Shown here: piece by piece, positions 50,318-62,276 of the stretch
Numbering within the stretch: the first letter of the stretch is position 1
Layout: each line of letters begins with the position of its first letter
From: Vespa crabro
Lineage: Eukaryota > Arthropoda > Insecta > Hymenoptera > Vespidae
Assembly: GCF_910589235.1 (NCBI RefSeq)
Contig: NC_060955.1
Span: forward strand, 5,109,194 to 5,173,193
Direction of reading: 5' to 3'
DNA length: 64,000 bases
The notes under the pieces: model-generated
Seen by the model: only the letters and a program-made list of their open reading frames with translations
Told to the model about the DNA's origin: nothing
Databases searched by the model: none
Program-made: the position numbers and the translations under genes

Positions 50318-50670
50318 TTAGAAATTTCTCACAAGGGAAATCTCGCTGGTACTTTGAAGAAAAAAAAAATAACAAGTTACATCTCTTTCAAGGAAGACTT
50401 TGGGAAAATGGACGGACGTGATGTTGCTCGAAAGTTCGTGTAAACACATGAATAAGTTCGGTACGTTGGTCGTTAATAAGCCGAGAGCAAGTAATCGAAG
50501 GTAATCATTTGGGTCAACCGGATTAGCCGTCGTAGTTAACGACGATCCATTTTTGAAGATAAACGTGCCCAGCCTGCCTCCGTAATCTCGATGACCGACG
50601 ACGTAATACAGCGAGCGCATTCTGAAATCAATGGGGTGTCTAACGATTGCCCAGGGACCGATAACTGCTA
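50318..50670 (-). other. open frame after a strong acceptor; possible terminal exon
   Basis: On the minus strand a CT-rich tract and TTATCCTAG (AG near 50672) make a good 3' splice site. The frame that follows stays open for about 117 codons to a stop at 50318 (start VIGPWAIVRHPIDF). Composition is protein-like, but I recognise no family. Chance ORFs of this length are expected in 64 kb. No upstream partner was found. Confidence 0.15.
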
Positions 50671-51606
50671 GGATAACACGAAGAGAGAGAGAGAGAGAAT
50701 ACCAACACTGTAACATACATACGTATAGCCTTTCTAATCAACGCCAGCTGCGGAGGTTGTACCGCGTTAACATCACGATGTATTACAGGAAATAAAGAGA
50801 GGAAGGGGAAGGGGAAGAGAGAGAAGTGAGAGCGCGAGACAATACACGTGGATAATGCATTCAACAATCTGTTGCATTGCTGCTGACACCACAAGGTAAT
50901 TGGCACATGTATTAATGAGCACCACAACGAGAAAGACCTGGATGTCTGAATTAACGACGAACGTGACGTCGACATTACACGTGTTCGCCATTCACGACGA
51001 TGTTCCAAAAATCACTGTGCGATTAACGGACTAACAATTAGTATAAATGAATGTTTGGATTATGTTTAAGAAATAAAACTGTTTACATGGGTATAAACAG
51101 TATCTAACCAAATCATTTTCCTTTGAAAAGAGATCCTAATAAAAAATTTAATTACTAAGAAGCAATTGTACTTAAACGATCGGAATGATCAAAATGTTAA
51201 ATCGTTCATATGTCCATTAAGCAAAACACGAACAAGTAGATCCCATGTAATACATAGATCTTATATGTATATGTATAAAATCCATCTTGGTCCAATATCC
51301 ACGCAATTACAGAAAGCCAGTCCTAATACGGTACGATTCATAGTACGTTTGACATCTCTAGTGTGTTCATCTTCATAGTGATCGTCGTTACGGCCTTAGG
51401 CGGCGTTGTCAGAAAGCCAAAGAGAGGGAGAAAGAGGGAAAGACAAACGATCAATGATTTATTAAACCATATCCTGACATAAGGAAATTATATATCATAT
51501 GACATATCATACTCACTTATGATTTTAATCAATAGCAATACGATGTTATCAATAAATCGAGATATTACTTTAGAACGAAATACCTCACAAAGAGGTCTTG
51601 CCTCTA

Positions 51607-51625
51607 AAGAGAAAGAGATAGAAAC

Positions 51626-51669
<44 letters not shown>
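51607..51669. repeat. (GA)n microsatellite
   Basis: GA array with ACAG steps on the left. Confidence 0.95.
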
Positions 51670-51672
<3 letters not shown>

Positions 51673-51974
51673 CATCCAGCCATTTATGAAAGCGGCATTA
51701 TACGATCATATTATGTATACATGATAATATCCGCCTATACGCATCCATTGATTTGCTTTTGCTAATCTGGGAGAAACAGCTGCATATCATATACGTACGA
51801 TCTATTTTCATTCATATGCGAGGAAATGCAGTGACGCGCGTCTTTTCTTCCTTTGATACCTGCCACATAGGTACGTTATGATATGGTACATATTCCTATT
51901 GATAGAACGATCCACTAATGTCGTATCAAATGACGTCATCCAATTACATTTTAGTTAGTATAAAGAACACGATA

Positions 51975-52114
51975 ATATATATATATATATATATATATAG
52001 CTATCAAAGAATAATGAATAAACGGAAAGTGTGGCTTTGCTTAAACATTCCCATAACTTCGATAACTTTATTATGAGGAGTAAAAGAAAAATTTTAAGAG
52101 AAAGATAGGATAGA

Positions 52115-52167
<53 letters not shown>

Positions 52168-52168
52168 T
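51975..52168. repeat. (TA)n and (GA)n arrays
   Basis: TA array (51975-51999) and, after about 115 bp of unique sequence, a GA array (52117-52168). Confidence 0.95.
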
Positions 52169-52842
52169 AAGTTTGAGATAGACTGCACGTTTTGCGTGTT
52201 AGCCACGGCTAAAAGCTTTGAAAGCGTCATTTTTCATACTGCATCATGGCGAAAGAATATCGTCCTTGATGTTTTCGCTCGACGCGTTTGTAGGTACATA
52301 CGTAAATACACAACCCACATACGCACATGCATGCATACGTACACCAACTATACCTTTGGCGTTGGCACTCGACGGCAGCTAGGCAGATATATTTTGACCC
52401 AGTTTTTGAAACCATTAGAAAGCAGGAAGTCCGATATCGTCCGCTTTAAACGAAACAAACTCTATCGCGCTCGATCGATCTTTTTCCTCCTTTTTCTCCT
52501 CCTTTTTCTTCTCCTCCATCTATTCCTCCTACACTTCTTCATTGCTTCGATGAAACGCGACTACGACGAAGAGGGAGCATTGAATTTTGGTGCACAATGC
52601 AGATCACGTTTCTCGATCTAGCTTCAAATGCCCCGATACGTTTCTAATCTCCCAACCGAACCTCCAGAGTCTCTTCCGGCATAGTCGTAACGTGAATAAT
52701 GAGTTTCCTTCTTTTCTGTAATCTTTATTTATCTCGATCCATTCATCGAGTCATTCTACTTTAAGAAGAGAGAAAGCTTAACAATCAAACGATGTTAGAA
52801 AATCGTTCACCTTATTTTCATCTCGAAAGAGAGGTTAAAATC

Positions 52843-52982
<140 letters not shown>

Positions 52983-53523
52983 GAAACTGATAAATTATAC
53001 TGTGGTATCTTGTGTTCGTGCACAGGATATTGGACTCATTAACTGGAGAGTACGTGGAAGGGTCGCTTCCGAAAGGGGTCGGAAGGAACAGAGAGAGAGA
53101 GAGAGAGGGGCTATATTCGGTAAGAGGCGTCCCCGTGCGTGTCGAGAGCTAGGATCGATATGGAGAAATACGGACTACTAATCTCCGAAACGCTTCTGGA
53201 TAGTGTCACTCTGATTGCTAACACGGAAAATGAAGCAATTATAGGTACCGCCTTTGATCAAACTCGGATGCTTAACGAAGCGATGCTATGAGAGATGCGA
53301 TCTGACGGAGAATCATGATCGACTGTGAGAAATTCATATCTCCGTGAAGATCTTTCATGAAATAAGAACGTACGTATGCATATTATTACGAGTAGAATAG
53401 AATACTAATTACTTAAAGAAGATCGTGACAAGAAATTTGAATAATTTCTATTATCTGTGCGCTCCTCTATTATCCTTACTCTATTATCATCTCTAATAAT
53501 TGTAATCTTTTTACAATTATCGA

Positions 53524-53563
53524 ACACACATACACATATAAACACACACACACACACACACAT
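53524..53563. repeat. (CA)n microsatellite
   Basis: CA array with CATA interruptions on the left. Confidence 0.94.
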
Positions 53564-54032
53564 ATTTGTTATATACATAACGCTTTAGTTATGCTAAAAT
53601 AAAGTAAAAATAAAAAAAAAAACAAAAAACAAAGCAGCGAAGAAAATAATTAACGTTTATTAAAAGACGAAAAAATACGATCCAAAGCAGAAATAAGTAA
53701 ATATATACATATACAGATCTCAATCTCTTTTCACAAACTATCACCGAAGTAAACTTCTCCCTCGGTTCTCCTCGATTCGAAAGGAACGTCGCGAGCGTTT
53801 GGGAATCGTGCTCTTCTTCCATCCAATTGTCGTCGTGCAAAGAACGAATTCGAAGAAACTTATTTTCCTAGCGTGAGAAGAGGTAACGCGCGCGTGAAAA
53901 ACATATCGAGAACGCGGTCTCGTATCTCAACATCCCTTTGGGACCGCTTGTACGTCCTTCTTGGCAGATAAGCAGATGTTGCTTCGCTCTTACAAATAGA
54001 GTCTACGAACGTATGAGCTTGCTTGAGCTTGG

Positions 54033-54080
54033 GATAGAAAAAAAAGAAAAAAAAGAAAAAAGAAGAAGAAAAAAAAACGT
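54033..54080. repeat. A-rich tract
   Basis: AAAAG repeats. Confidence 0.87.
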
Positions 54081-54087
54081 ATCGTGT

Positions 54088-54162
54088 GTATGGATGTACA
54101 TACATACGTAAACGTAACGTATGTACATACATACGTATGTACATCCATGTACATATATACGA
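54088..54162. repeat. inverted repeat of TGGATGTACATACGTA modules
   Basis: Opposed copies of a GTACATAC/GTATGTAC module, with outer arms reading TGGATGTACATAC and GTATGTACATCCA. The segment can form a long imperfect stem. Confidence 0.85.
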
Positions 54163-54561
54163 AACTACGCGTTTCTCGACTGCGACACTGGGGATGCTTT
54201 CAAAACAACACGTTTCTCGGGACATGACTGAAATAATGTTTTCATGCGGTTAACCATCTCGCAGACGACTTTTCTACTTTTTTTCCATCTTTTTCTTTCG
54301 AAAAGGTAACATATAATGCGATGACGCTCGTAATCGCTTTATTCTTTACTTTCCTTTTTCGTTCAACCTGAAATCTTAATATCACGATACATTATTATGC
54401 TCATATGTATTTTATACTTTTATCTGCGACCATCTTGCCAACATATCTTATTTTTCTTCTTGTTATATCTCAATGTCTTCGTTATCGAGCTTTATCATTT
54501 CATTGTGAAAAATTATAAGAGAATAAAATTAATATCGCGAATTTGTTGATTACTACGATGT

Positions 54562-54601
<40 letters not shown>
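54562..54601. repeat. (GA)n microsatellite
   Basis: Pure GA array of about 19 units. Confidence 0.96.
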
Positions 54602-54607
<6 letters not shown>

Positions 54608-54939
54608 AATTTTAATTACAACGAACGAAGTAAATTTAAACAAATATACATATACATAGGTACGTCTCGTTCGCATTTTGAAAAATCGAAGTTGAGAGGT
54701 AAAAGCTTCGAAACCGTGCGCATCACAATGGTGACACTTCGATTGATCGGAGTTACATCATACATACATAACGCGCAGCATACCTGCTCGCAAGGCTCGT
54801 CCGATTTTTCTATTTTACCAGAATAGACCTGGTTTGTCGGTCGTTTTGAAAAAGCACCATCGGAAGTAGAAAGTCACCATTTTCGATTCCGCCAACGCCG
54901 ACGTCGCAGTTGCCGTCGAACTACCTTTTGTTCCACTGA

Positions 54940-55008
54940 CAAAAAAAAGAGAAAAAAGGGGGAAAAACAAGAAAAAAAAGAGAAAAAAAAAAGAAAAAAG
55001 AGAAAGAC
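54940..55008. repeat. A-rich purine tract
   Basis: Poly-A runs with G and GGGGG interruptions. Confidence 0.88.
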
Positions 55009-55215
55009 CGATTGGACACCGGCAATCACGATGCCATCTATACTCGATGCTATAACTAACAAGGATAGAAAAGATAGGTATTACGCCAAAAAAAAGAAAT
55101 AAGAGGAATTTCTTGTCAAATAATGTAATTCGTTATCTTATAGACAATACTTTATAAAAAGAAACGCACTCAATGAATTAATTTCATAATAAATCTAATA
55201 TTTATTATTCGTTAT

Positions 55216-55216
55216 T

Positions 55217-55254
<38 letters not shown>

Positions 55255-55277
55255 CGTAATTATTTTTATTATTATTC
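55216..55277. repeat. (TTA)n trinucleotide repeat
   Basis: About 12 TTA triplets, then unique sequence and a few more. It is the reverse orientation of the (TAA)n array at 52845. Confidence 0.95.
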
Positions 55278-56096
55278 TCATCACGAGTCTTTATTCAATT
55301 GGACTCGACGTTTGATTTTTTTGTATTTGTAACATGTAATAAGGAATTCTTGCGCGTCAATCTTTCTTGATAAAGATTTGAAAAAATATTAAACGGATTT
55401 AACGATCGCTTAAACCATTACCATTCTTAGGAAATAAAAATAAATCGTACGATCATACGAAAGAAAATATTAGAAATATAATGTGCACGTTGCTAAAGAG
55501 TTAATCGCGCATCGGTAGAACCATCTCGGTTGCTTTTCTTTGATAGAAGAAAAAAAAAAAGAGGTTGTATCGGAATGAAAGCTCGGGGCACGTAGAGGGA
55601 ATAAAGGGAGAGAACGTTGGTAATAAAAGATGCCCTTAAGCGTTTCTCTGCAAGGCTAGCAGATAAATAACTTCGAAGCATAGAACGCCATTGTGATTTC
55701 TGATTTGTTCTTTTCGAGACGAAAGTAAAAAAAAAAAAAAAATATAATCGGGGAGTCTATCTTTTTTTCCTTTCTCTCTCTCTCTCCCTTTCTCTTAATC
55801 TTCAATTTTCTCATAGATATATTGTATAATACGTAAGCTCGTACACCTCGTATGACGAGAAACGCGAGAACTCAAGTGAGATGATTTCTTTCTTCGCGCA
55901 TAAAGAAGAAGAATTTTTTTAAGGTTAGCATAAAAAGCGATTTGCGAACATGAAGCAATGTTGGTATATCCCGAGTAAGCATAATTTTAATCCTTTGGCT
56001 TCACTCGATAACAATATGGAGGTATTCGTGGCGACGTTACAAATCCATAAAAACGCCAATATAAAGAGAGTCGAAGAAAGAAATAGGAAAAGGAAG

Positions 56097-56098
<2 letters not shown>

Positions 56099-56140
<42 letters not shown>
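56099..56140. repeat. (GA)n microsatellite
   Basis: GA array of about 20 units. Confidence 0.96.
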
Positions 56141-56285
56141 ACAGACAGAAACGGAGAGACGGAGATACGGAGAAAATGTGAAGGACAGAAAACGAGAGGG
56201 AGAAAAGCACACGCGAAAGCCATTACTCGAAAAAGCCACTGCGCGTAGCACGTTCGGTCTCGGAAGCTCGAGGATGAAGAGAGAA

Positions 56286-56317
56286 AAAGAAAAAGAGAAA
56301 GAGAGAGAGATAGATAG

Positions 56318-56370
<53 letters not shown>

Positions 56371-56372
56371 CG
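56286..56372. repeat. (GA)n-(TA)n-(GA)n sandwich array
   Basis: GA units, GATA, a TA array (56319-56342), then GA again. Confidence 0.96.
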
Positions 56373-56870
56373 GAGTCATGGCTTTTCGATTACGAAGAGT
56401 ACGCGACCGCATTGCGCCTCTACCTCCCGTAATCTGGAAAGACAAGGAAACTTCAACGAGGAAAAACGTGTTTGAGAAAAGCTGCAAGTTCTCAATAAAA
56501 GTCGTTACTACGAGGGACGCGTTGGTTTTACGCGGATGAGAGAGGAAAAAATAAAAGTCGAGAACTATAATGGAAAGGGGTTGGTTTAGAATAAGAAGTG
56601 AGAAACCGTAGTCATAATCGCGATTAATATGACATACGCGGGGCGGCACCTCGCCTTTGGATTTCTTCGAACGACGTATAAAGTTCGCAGCGGGTGAGAT
56701 CAGAAATTTATGGTATGGCCGTACTTCGAACGAACGGAGATAAAACGGGCGGAAGGATCGCGGCCACGGCCTTACGTTTCTCGACCGAGCGACCAAAATC
56801 TTGTATAACGCCCGAGGATAATCGCACGATCGTTTCGGAATATTTTACGCCTTCCTAAAGCCACGTTGCT

Positions 56871-57080
56871 TTCCTTCTCATCCTTCTCATCCTCCTACTC
56901 CTTTTCCTTCTCATCCTTCTCATTCTCATCCTCCTCCTTCTCCTTCTCCTTCTTCTCATGCTTTTCCAACCCTTCTTTTTCTTCCTCTTTTGAACGTGCG
57001 GACTTTACCTAACCGTGCTTAACTTTTCACCCTCTCCTACCGCTCATCTTCCTCCTCTCTCTTCTTCCTTTTTTTTTCTC
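56871..57080. repeat. long homopyrimidine minisatellite-like tract
   Basis: About 200 bases dominated by C and T, with recurring CTTCTCATC and CTTCTC units to about 56960, then looser pyrimidine-rich sequence. Confidence 0.85.
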
Positions 57081-57398
57081 ATTTGATCTTACCAATCAGA
57101 TTTCCAATGTTCTATGAAAAGCACAGATCAAATCTTATCGTTCTATCTTCGAAATAAAGATTAATATATTACGATGTATGGCATTTTTTTATTTGCAAAT
57201 TATTTGCAAAAAAAAAAATATTATCTAAAGATCTTCCATTCTTTATTCCCCTTTTATAGAACTCAACGTTGTTGAAGACCGGAAATTGTGTTCAAGAAGA
57301 AAATTTGATATTAGATTATAACTATTACAAGAGATACACGGGAAACATTGTGGAATCGGTAAAACGATCGAGATAAATAAAAGATTCGGTCGTTTCTT

Positions 57399-57399
57399 A

Positions 57400-57450
<51 letters not shown>

Positions 57451-57486
57451 TTCTCTCTCACACACACACACACATACACACACATA
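57399..57486. repeat. (CT)n-(CA)n compound array
   Basis: CTAT/CT repeats change directly into a CA array. Confidence 0.95.
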
Positions 57487-57814
57487 CTACGCTTAGTACG
57501 TTCCTAGTACGCGACAAATTTCAAGAATATCCATGCGATTTATACGAACGAAAAATAATTCTTTACCCGTTCATGGGCTCTGAGTCCTCCTCCCTACTTC
57601 ACCCCTCTCAAGCTCTCTCGGATTACCGTTATCTCGTCGTCGTCGCTGAAATTCAACACCCACACGATATTTAGCTGGTCACTGCTTCACCCTTAACCTC
57701 GTAACCGTATATAACGAGTCCGCTCCCTGGTATAACCGAGAATGTACACACATGTACGTATACAAGACTATGCGCCGAGAACGCACGTATACGAAAGTGA
57801 GAAAGAAATAAAAA

Positions 57815-57847
57815 GGGAGAGAGAGAGAGATAGGGAGGGAGGGAGGG

Positions 57848-57888
<41 letters not shown>
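57815..57888. repeat. (GA)n with (GGGA)n block
   Basis: GA array interrupted by four GGGA units and GGCAGA. Confidence 0.95.
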
Positions 57889-57890
<2 letters not shown>

Positions 57891-57976
57891 AAGGTTGCTG
57901 GGTACACGAGATAGAGGAGAAAGACTCTTTTATACTAAATTCAGGGGGTTAAGCGTCTCGCCACCAACCCTCTTAC

Positions 57977-58061
57977 CTGTCCAGCATAGAAAATAGGCCG
58001 TTTTTTGTCCTTAGTTTGTCGCATCTTCTACGTACTTCCTCTTGTCTTTCTGCACGTTTAT
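57977..58061 (-). other. candidate 85-nt exon with textbook donor
   Basis: GGACAG|GTAAGAGG gives a textbook donor (GT at 57976-57975). Upstream lies a CT/T-rich tract and AG sites at 58062 (or 58050). One frame is open throughout and encodes a charged, helix-like peptide ending in RTKNGLFSMLD, with the last codon split in phase 2. No partner exon or family was recognised. Splice-site quality is seen directly; coding status is inference. Confidence 0.25.
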
Positions 58062-58099
58062 CTATGTATACGTTTAGTTTATACGTGTATGAGAAAAAT

Positions 58100-58133
58100 A
58101 GAGAGAGAGAGAGAGAGAGAGAAAAAAAAAGAT
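58100..58133. repeat. (GA)n microsatellite
   Basis: GA array ending in a poly-A run. A CT array lies at 58317-58370. Confidence 0.94.
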
Positions 58134-58316
58134 AGGAAACTAGAAAATGTTGGCTTTCGTACAAACACACAAGGGACCGCACACGAGTCGTCATTTCGCT
58201 CGGATTTCTGGAATTTACGATCTTGGAGATCGCCCAACGTCGAAAATATTGTCAGAGATGCGAATGCGTTTTTGCTGGCGAGCGATTACTCACGAAGAAA
58301 CAAGAATCTAAGACCT

Positions 58317-58326
58317 TTCTCTTTCT

Positions 58327-58370
<44 letters not shown>
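58317..58370. repeat. (CT)n microsatellite
   Basis: CT array after CTTT units, complementary to the GA array at 58100-58133. Confidence 0.95.
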
Positions 58371-58372
<2 letters not shown>

Positions 58373-59483
58373 TCCCCTTTGGACCCCGTCGATCGTCTTT
58401 GCTAAAAAGATCGATCGAGGCTTTGCAAGATTCATCGCGCTGACTCGGAGCTATTTCGTCGTCGACTCGTTAAACGTTATCCGTCTTTCTTATCCCGAAG
58501 TATAATTTATCGACGAGACCGGGGAATATCGCTAGAATGATAGAGATAAAGAAAAAGAATAAAATCAAATGTAAATAGAAACGAATAGAATTTATCGCAT
58601 TTTTTAAAGAAAATCAACCGACTAAAATCGGTAATTATTATGACGTATTGATTATTTCCAATTTAGTTTCGACTTTAATAACGACGTATATTTCTTTCTT
58701 CCTTTTAAATTTATCGAACAATCGATTACATTTTTTGTTTATATTTAAGTACATACTTGATGAAAGTATTATTCTATACTTCGTTAATATTTCATGAAAA
58801 CTTTTTTTAGATCCTATTAATAGGCAACATGTGTTTACACTTGTGTACGAAGAGTTATCATGTCGTAGGCGTATAAAAAAGTTTCTTACTGATAGATAAC
58901 ACTCGTAAGCAATATCATCGAAATATTACGAAGTAATACTCGTAATTAGACGCAATTTGAATCACATATCTCTTTACTAATTAAAAGAGAAAAATTGTCA
59001 TTTTAATATCTCTTCTAGTCTTCATATCTCTTTCTACCTCGACCATTACCACTGACAATAAAATGTCGATTAATATAATTGAAAAGAGTACGTACAAAGT
59101 TCTACCATTTTCTCGTTTAAAATCCTACAATTTCTGTGCACGTACCGAGGTCACGGTCCGAACTACGCGTTGATCGTTCCGATCATGCTCACCCTCTTCG
59201 CTAACGACGAGTTTCGGTTCGGAACACGACGCATTTAGCGATCACAATGACGTCACGTTGCATTGGGAACGAACATGAGCAAGCTATTACTTCCGTGAAA
59301 TTACCTCTTTACGTTAACTACGTCATACAATGGTCTTCTATTGTAATCTCACGAGGATATTACATTGTTTACATCATCGATAGTGATTATCGTTAAAATT
59401 GTCAAGCAACATAAAAGAGAATCCGAGTACGTGTATCTACAGGAAATAATGATTCTTCGCATACATAGAAAAAACTAGAAAAC

Positions 59484-59552
59484 TGAAAAAAAAGGAAGAA
59501 AAAAAAAAAAAAAAAAAAAAACAGAAAAAAGTAGAAAGGAAAAAAAACAAAC
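59484..59552. repeat. A-rich tract
   Basis: Includes an uninterrupted A run of about 23 bases (59499-59521). Confidence 0.92.
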
Positions 59553-59697
59553 GAGGCGAAAGGATGCCTTTGTACCCGGCGAATCTCGAAAGTGGCACCG
59601 ATCCAAATCCCATTCCCATTTGCCATAGGAAAATTCATACGGAAATGCAAACTCGATGGACGCTGAAGGGAACGAACTACAAGGATAAACAAAGAGA

Positions 59698-59736
59698 GAC
59701 AGAGAGAGGAAGATATATATATATATATATATCTTC

Positions 59737-59785
<49 letters not shown>
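59698..59785. repeat. (GA)n-(TA)n array containing a perfect 38-bp palindrome
   Basis: GAGAGGAAGA (59704-59713), an 18-bp TA core, then TCTTCCTCTC (59732-59741) form a perfect palindrome. A second TA array follows immediately. Confidence 0.96.
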
Positions 59786-59789
<4 letters not shown>

Positions 59790-60366
59790 AGCGTATGCAA
59801 GCCACATACGATGTATTGTTGAATGTATATATGTATATTGTCCCTTTCGTCAAATTCCTGTCTCCTCTACCTATCTACATATGTATCGTGTTCGCGTATT
59901 CGACCCTCACCAGTATCCTTCCGTGTGCCTCTACCATATCCTTTCACGCGCGAACTTGCTTACATGTATATCTATATATATATGTGTGTATGGCTGTGTG
60001 TGTGTGTGTTTGTGTCTGTATATATATGTCTATGTCCACGGTACGCGTTCGACTTCCCGAATAAGCAAACATTTACCACCGCGATACACGCGGATCACCT
60101 TCTCGATGTCGAGTTTACTTTCCAGCTTCGAACATACACGCTCACGGTCAGCTTACCCATGGGAAATCGGATTATAAGCGAATTCTCCAAAAGGGACCAG
60201 TCGATATGCTGCTTCCTATTTCCTTCCTTTTCTCTTTCTCTGTCTTCCCATTTCTCTTTTACCTATCAATTAAGTACCAATTCGCTAACCCTTGTCAACT
60301 ATTCACACCATAACTTCGAATAAATCCTTCAAATAATATCTTGACGTAATATACGATTTGTTTTCT

Positions 60367-60377
60367 CATTCTCTCTT

Positions 60378-60420
<43 letters not shown>
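60367..60420. repeat. (CT)n microsatellite
   Basis: CT array with TTT interruptions. Confidence 0.95.
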
Positions 60421-60688
60421 TTAGTAAATCATTGATGTATGCATCCACGTAGTTTGGAATGAGAGTACTACGACACATCCGTAGAATGCACGGAAGCTGA
60501 ATAGAGCTCGATTAGCAAATCCGCGCGTACGAAATCGTTCTTCTCGATAAGTCCTCCAACGATTAGGTTCATATATATGCGCATTTTATGCTCGAACTAT
60601 GTTATGACGAATTTCTACGTTGTTTCTAAAACGGGCCAACGATAACGTACAATAGAGAATTTTTCTTGCTTCCTTCTATTTTTGATTT

Positions 60689-60739
60689 GAAAAAAAAAAA
60701 AAAAAAAAACAAAAGAAAGAAAAAAAAGAAAAAGAAAAT
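60689..60739. repeat. A-rich tract
   Basis: Poly-A of about 20 followed by AAAG repeats. Confidence 0.9.
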
Positions 60740-61109
60740 TGTACAGATTCTACGACAAACATTGAAACATATTTTTAGTTTCCTTTAAATATAGAATATT
60801 ATAATTCAACATTCTACTCTAATTGTTATACTCATACATTTTATTTATACTATTTCTATTGATTTAAATCGTAGAAAATGATTTCAAGTTGTAGGTAAAG
60901 CTCGATGAAAAACTTAACACGAACACATCATTTAAAACAGTACATATTTCGTTATTACTCTTATTGTTAACGAAAGTTTTATAAAAGAAAATTTCTAATC
61001 GCATATGGTGTTCGTTCTCGAACGGCGAAACATCGCACGTGAAAGGATCGTTAAGCTCAAGGATGGAAAGGCCTCGTTGCTAAAAGGAATGATCGAAAAG
61101 GATACAAAG

Positions 61110-61116
61110 AGAGAAA

Positions 61117-61152
<36 letters not shown>

Positions 61153-61155
61153 GAG
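61110..61155. repeat. (GAAA)n microsatellite
   Basis: About 9 GAAA tetranucleotides. Confidence 0.95.
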
Positions 61156-61307
61156 AAATAAGGAAAAATCGAGTAACGTGACACGAAGAAGAGAAAACGC
61201 GACCGCGGATGAATGAAGGCTGAAACGCGAGTAATGGAAGCGTACGTCGAGCGCGACGTTTTACCGCGCGTAGATTTTGCTGTCTCGCTTTTAAGAGCGT
61301 ACGTGCT

Positions 61308-61342
61308 TTCTCTCTCTCTCTCCCTCTCTCTCTCTCTCTCAT
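61308..61342. repeat. (CT)n microsatellite
   Basis: CT array with one CCC interruption. Confidence 0.94.
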
Positions 61343-61515
61343 TCCCTCGTCCTCACCCTTCTGCTATTTCTCTTGGTGAATTCGCGCGAACGCGTGGACC
61401 GTGTACGCCGGCTGCTGGGCGAGTATTATAGATCAATTTCGAGCTGACAGGCTGTGTACGTTATTCTCGCGCTCGTAGAAGTCGCATTTGCCGTACACAA
61501 AGACGTTTCACCGTT

Positions 61516-61528
61516 TCTCTCTGTCTCT

Positions 61529-61587
<59 letters not shown>

Positions 61588-61620
61588 GGTATATACATAC
61601 GTACATACATACATATGTAT
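61516..61620. repeat. CT-(TA)n-(CATA)n compound array
   Basis: Short CT lead-in, TA array (61532-61583), then CATA and GTACATA units. Confidence 0.95.
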
Positions 61621-61892
61621 ATCGTACTTTCTACACAAGAAAATCGCGACTCCATTGTTATGTTCCATGCGTAAAGAATTTTCCATTGGCTTCGTTGTCG
61701 GTACATTTCAACGAGTTTCGATCACATATCGAACGCCATAACGACGTTCCCTTCTTGTGTATTTTATCCTTCCATTTCTTATTTTCTTGGAAAAGCAAGA
61801 CTTACGAATCCCTCTATTTGACTGAGATTGAATTTTTTCGCGAATTTTCTCGTATGCCATAACGATCGAGATTTTTACTACATATAAAAAGT

Positions 61893-61915
61893 ATATATAT
61901 ATATATATACACATA
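61893..61915. repeat. short (TA)n array
   Basis: TA run ending in CACATATAC. Confidence 0.92.
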
Positions 61916-62143
61916 TACAAAATGAAACTATTCGGTAGAACGAACGGAAGTAGTTGAAAGAGAACGATAATGTTTCCTCTTAGAAACTAGACGTATTAAT
62001 TTGATACGACTAAGTCTTCAAAAATTTTTCTTTGATTTAACTTTTTTTTATCATTTCTCTTATTGGAAAATAAACTTTTACTTTTCTTGTATATTCAAAT
62101 TTTCTCTTGTTGTAATTATTTCGTAATTACTTCAGTGATATTA

Positions 62144-62201
62144 TCTCTCTCTCTCTCTCTCATTCTTTTTGTTTTTACGAAATTAAAGTCAGAATGAGAA
62201 A

Positions 62202-62260
<59 letters not shown>

Positions 62261-62276
62261 AAAAAGAAAGAGAAAG
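62144..62276. repeat. (CT)n and (GA)n inverted pair
   Basis: CT run (62144-62160) and a longer GA array (62200-62276) face each other across about 40 bp of unique sequence. Confidence 0.95.

Noticed and set aside
55987..56796. Longest open frame of the window, 269 codons on the minus strand
   Set aside because: It crosses two GA/TA array systems that are open in every frame, contains long Ser-Leu and Tyr-Ile runs, and has no recognisable domain.
60148..60230. Minus-strand segment ending in CCCATGG|GTAAGCTG whose phase would fit the Ig exon at 31047
   Set aside because: Upstream sequence on that strand is purine-rich without an acceptor, and the peptide does not resemble the end of an Ig domain. 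The phase match is likely chance.
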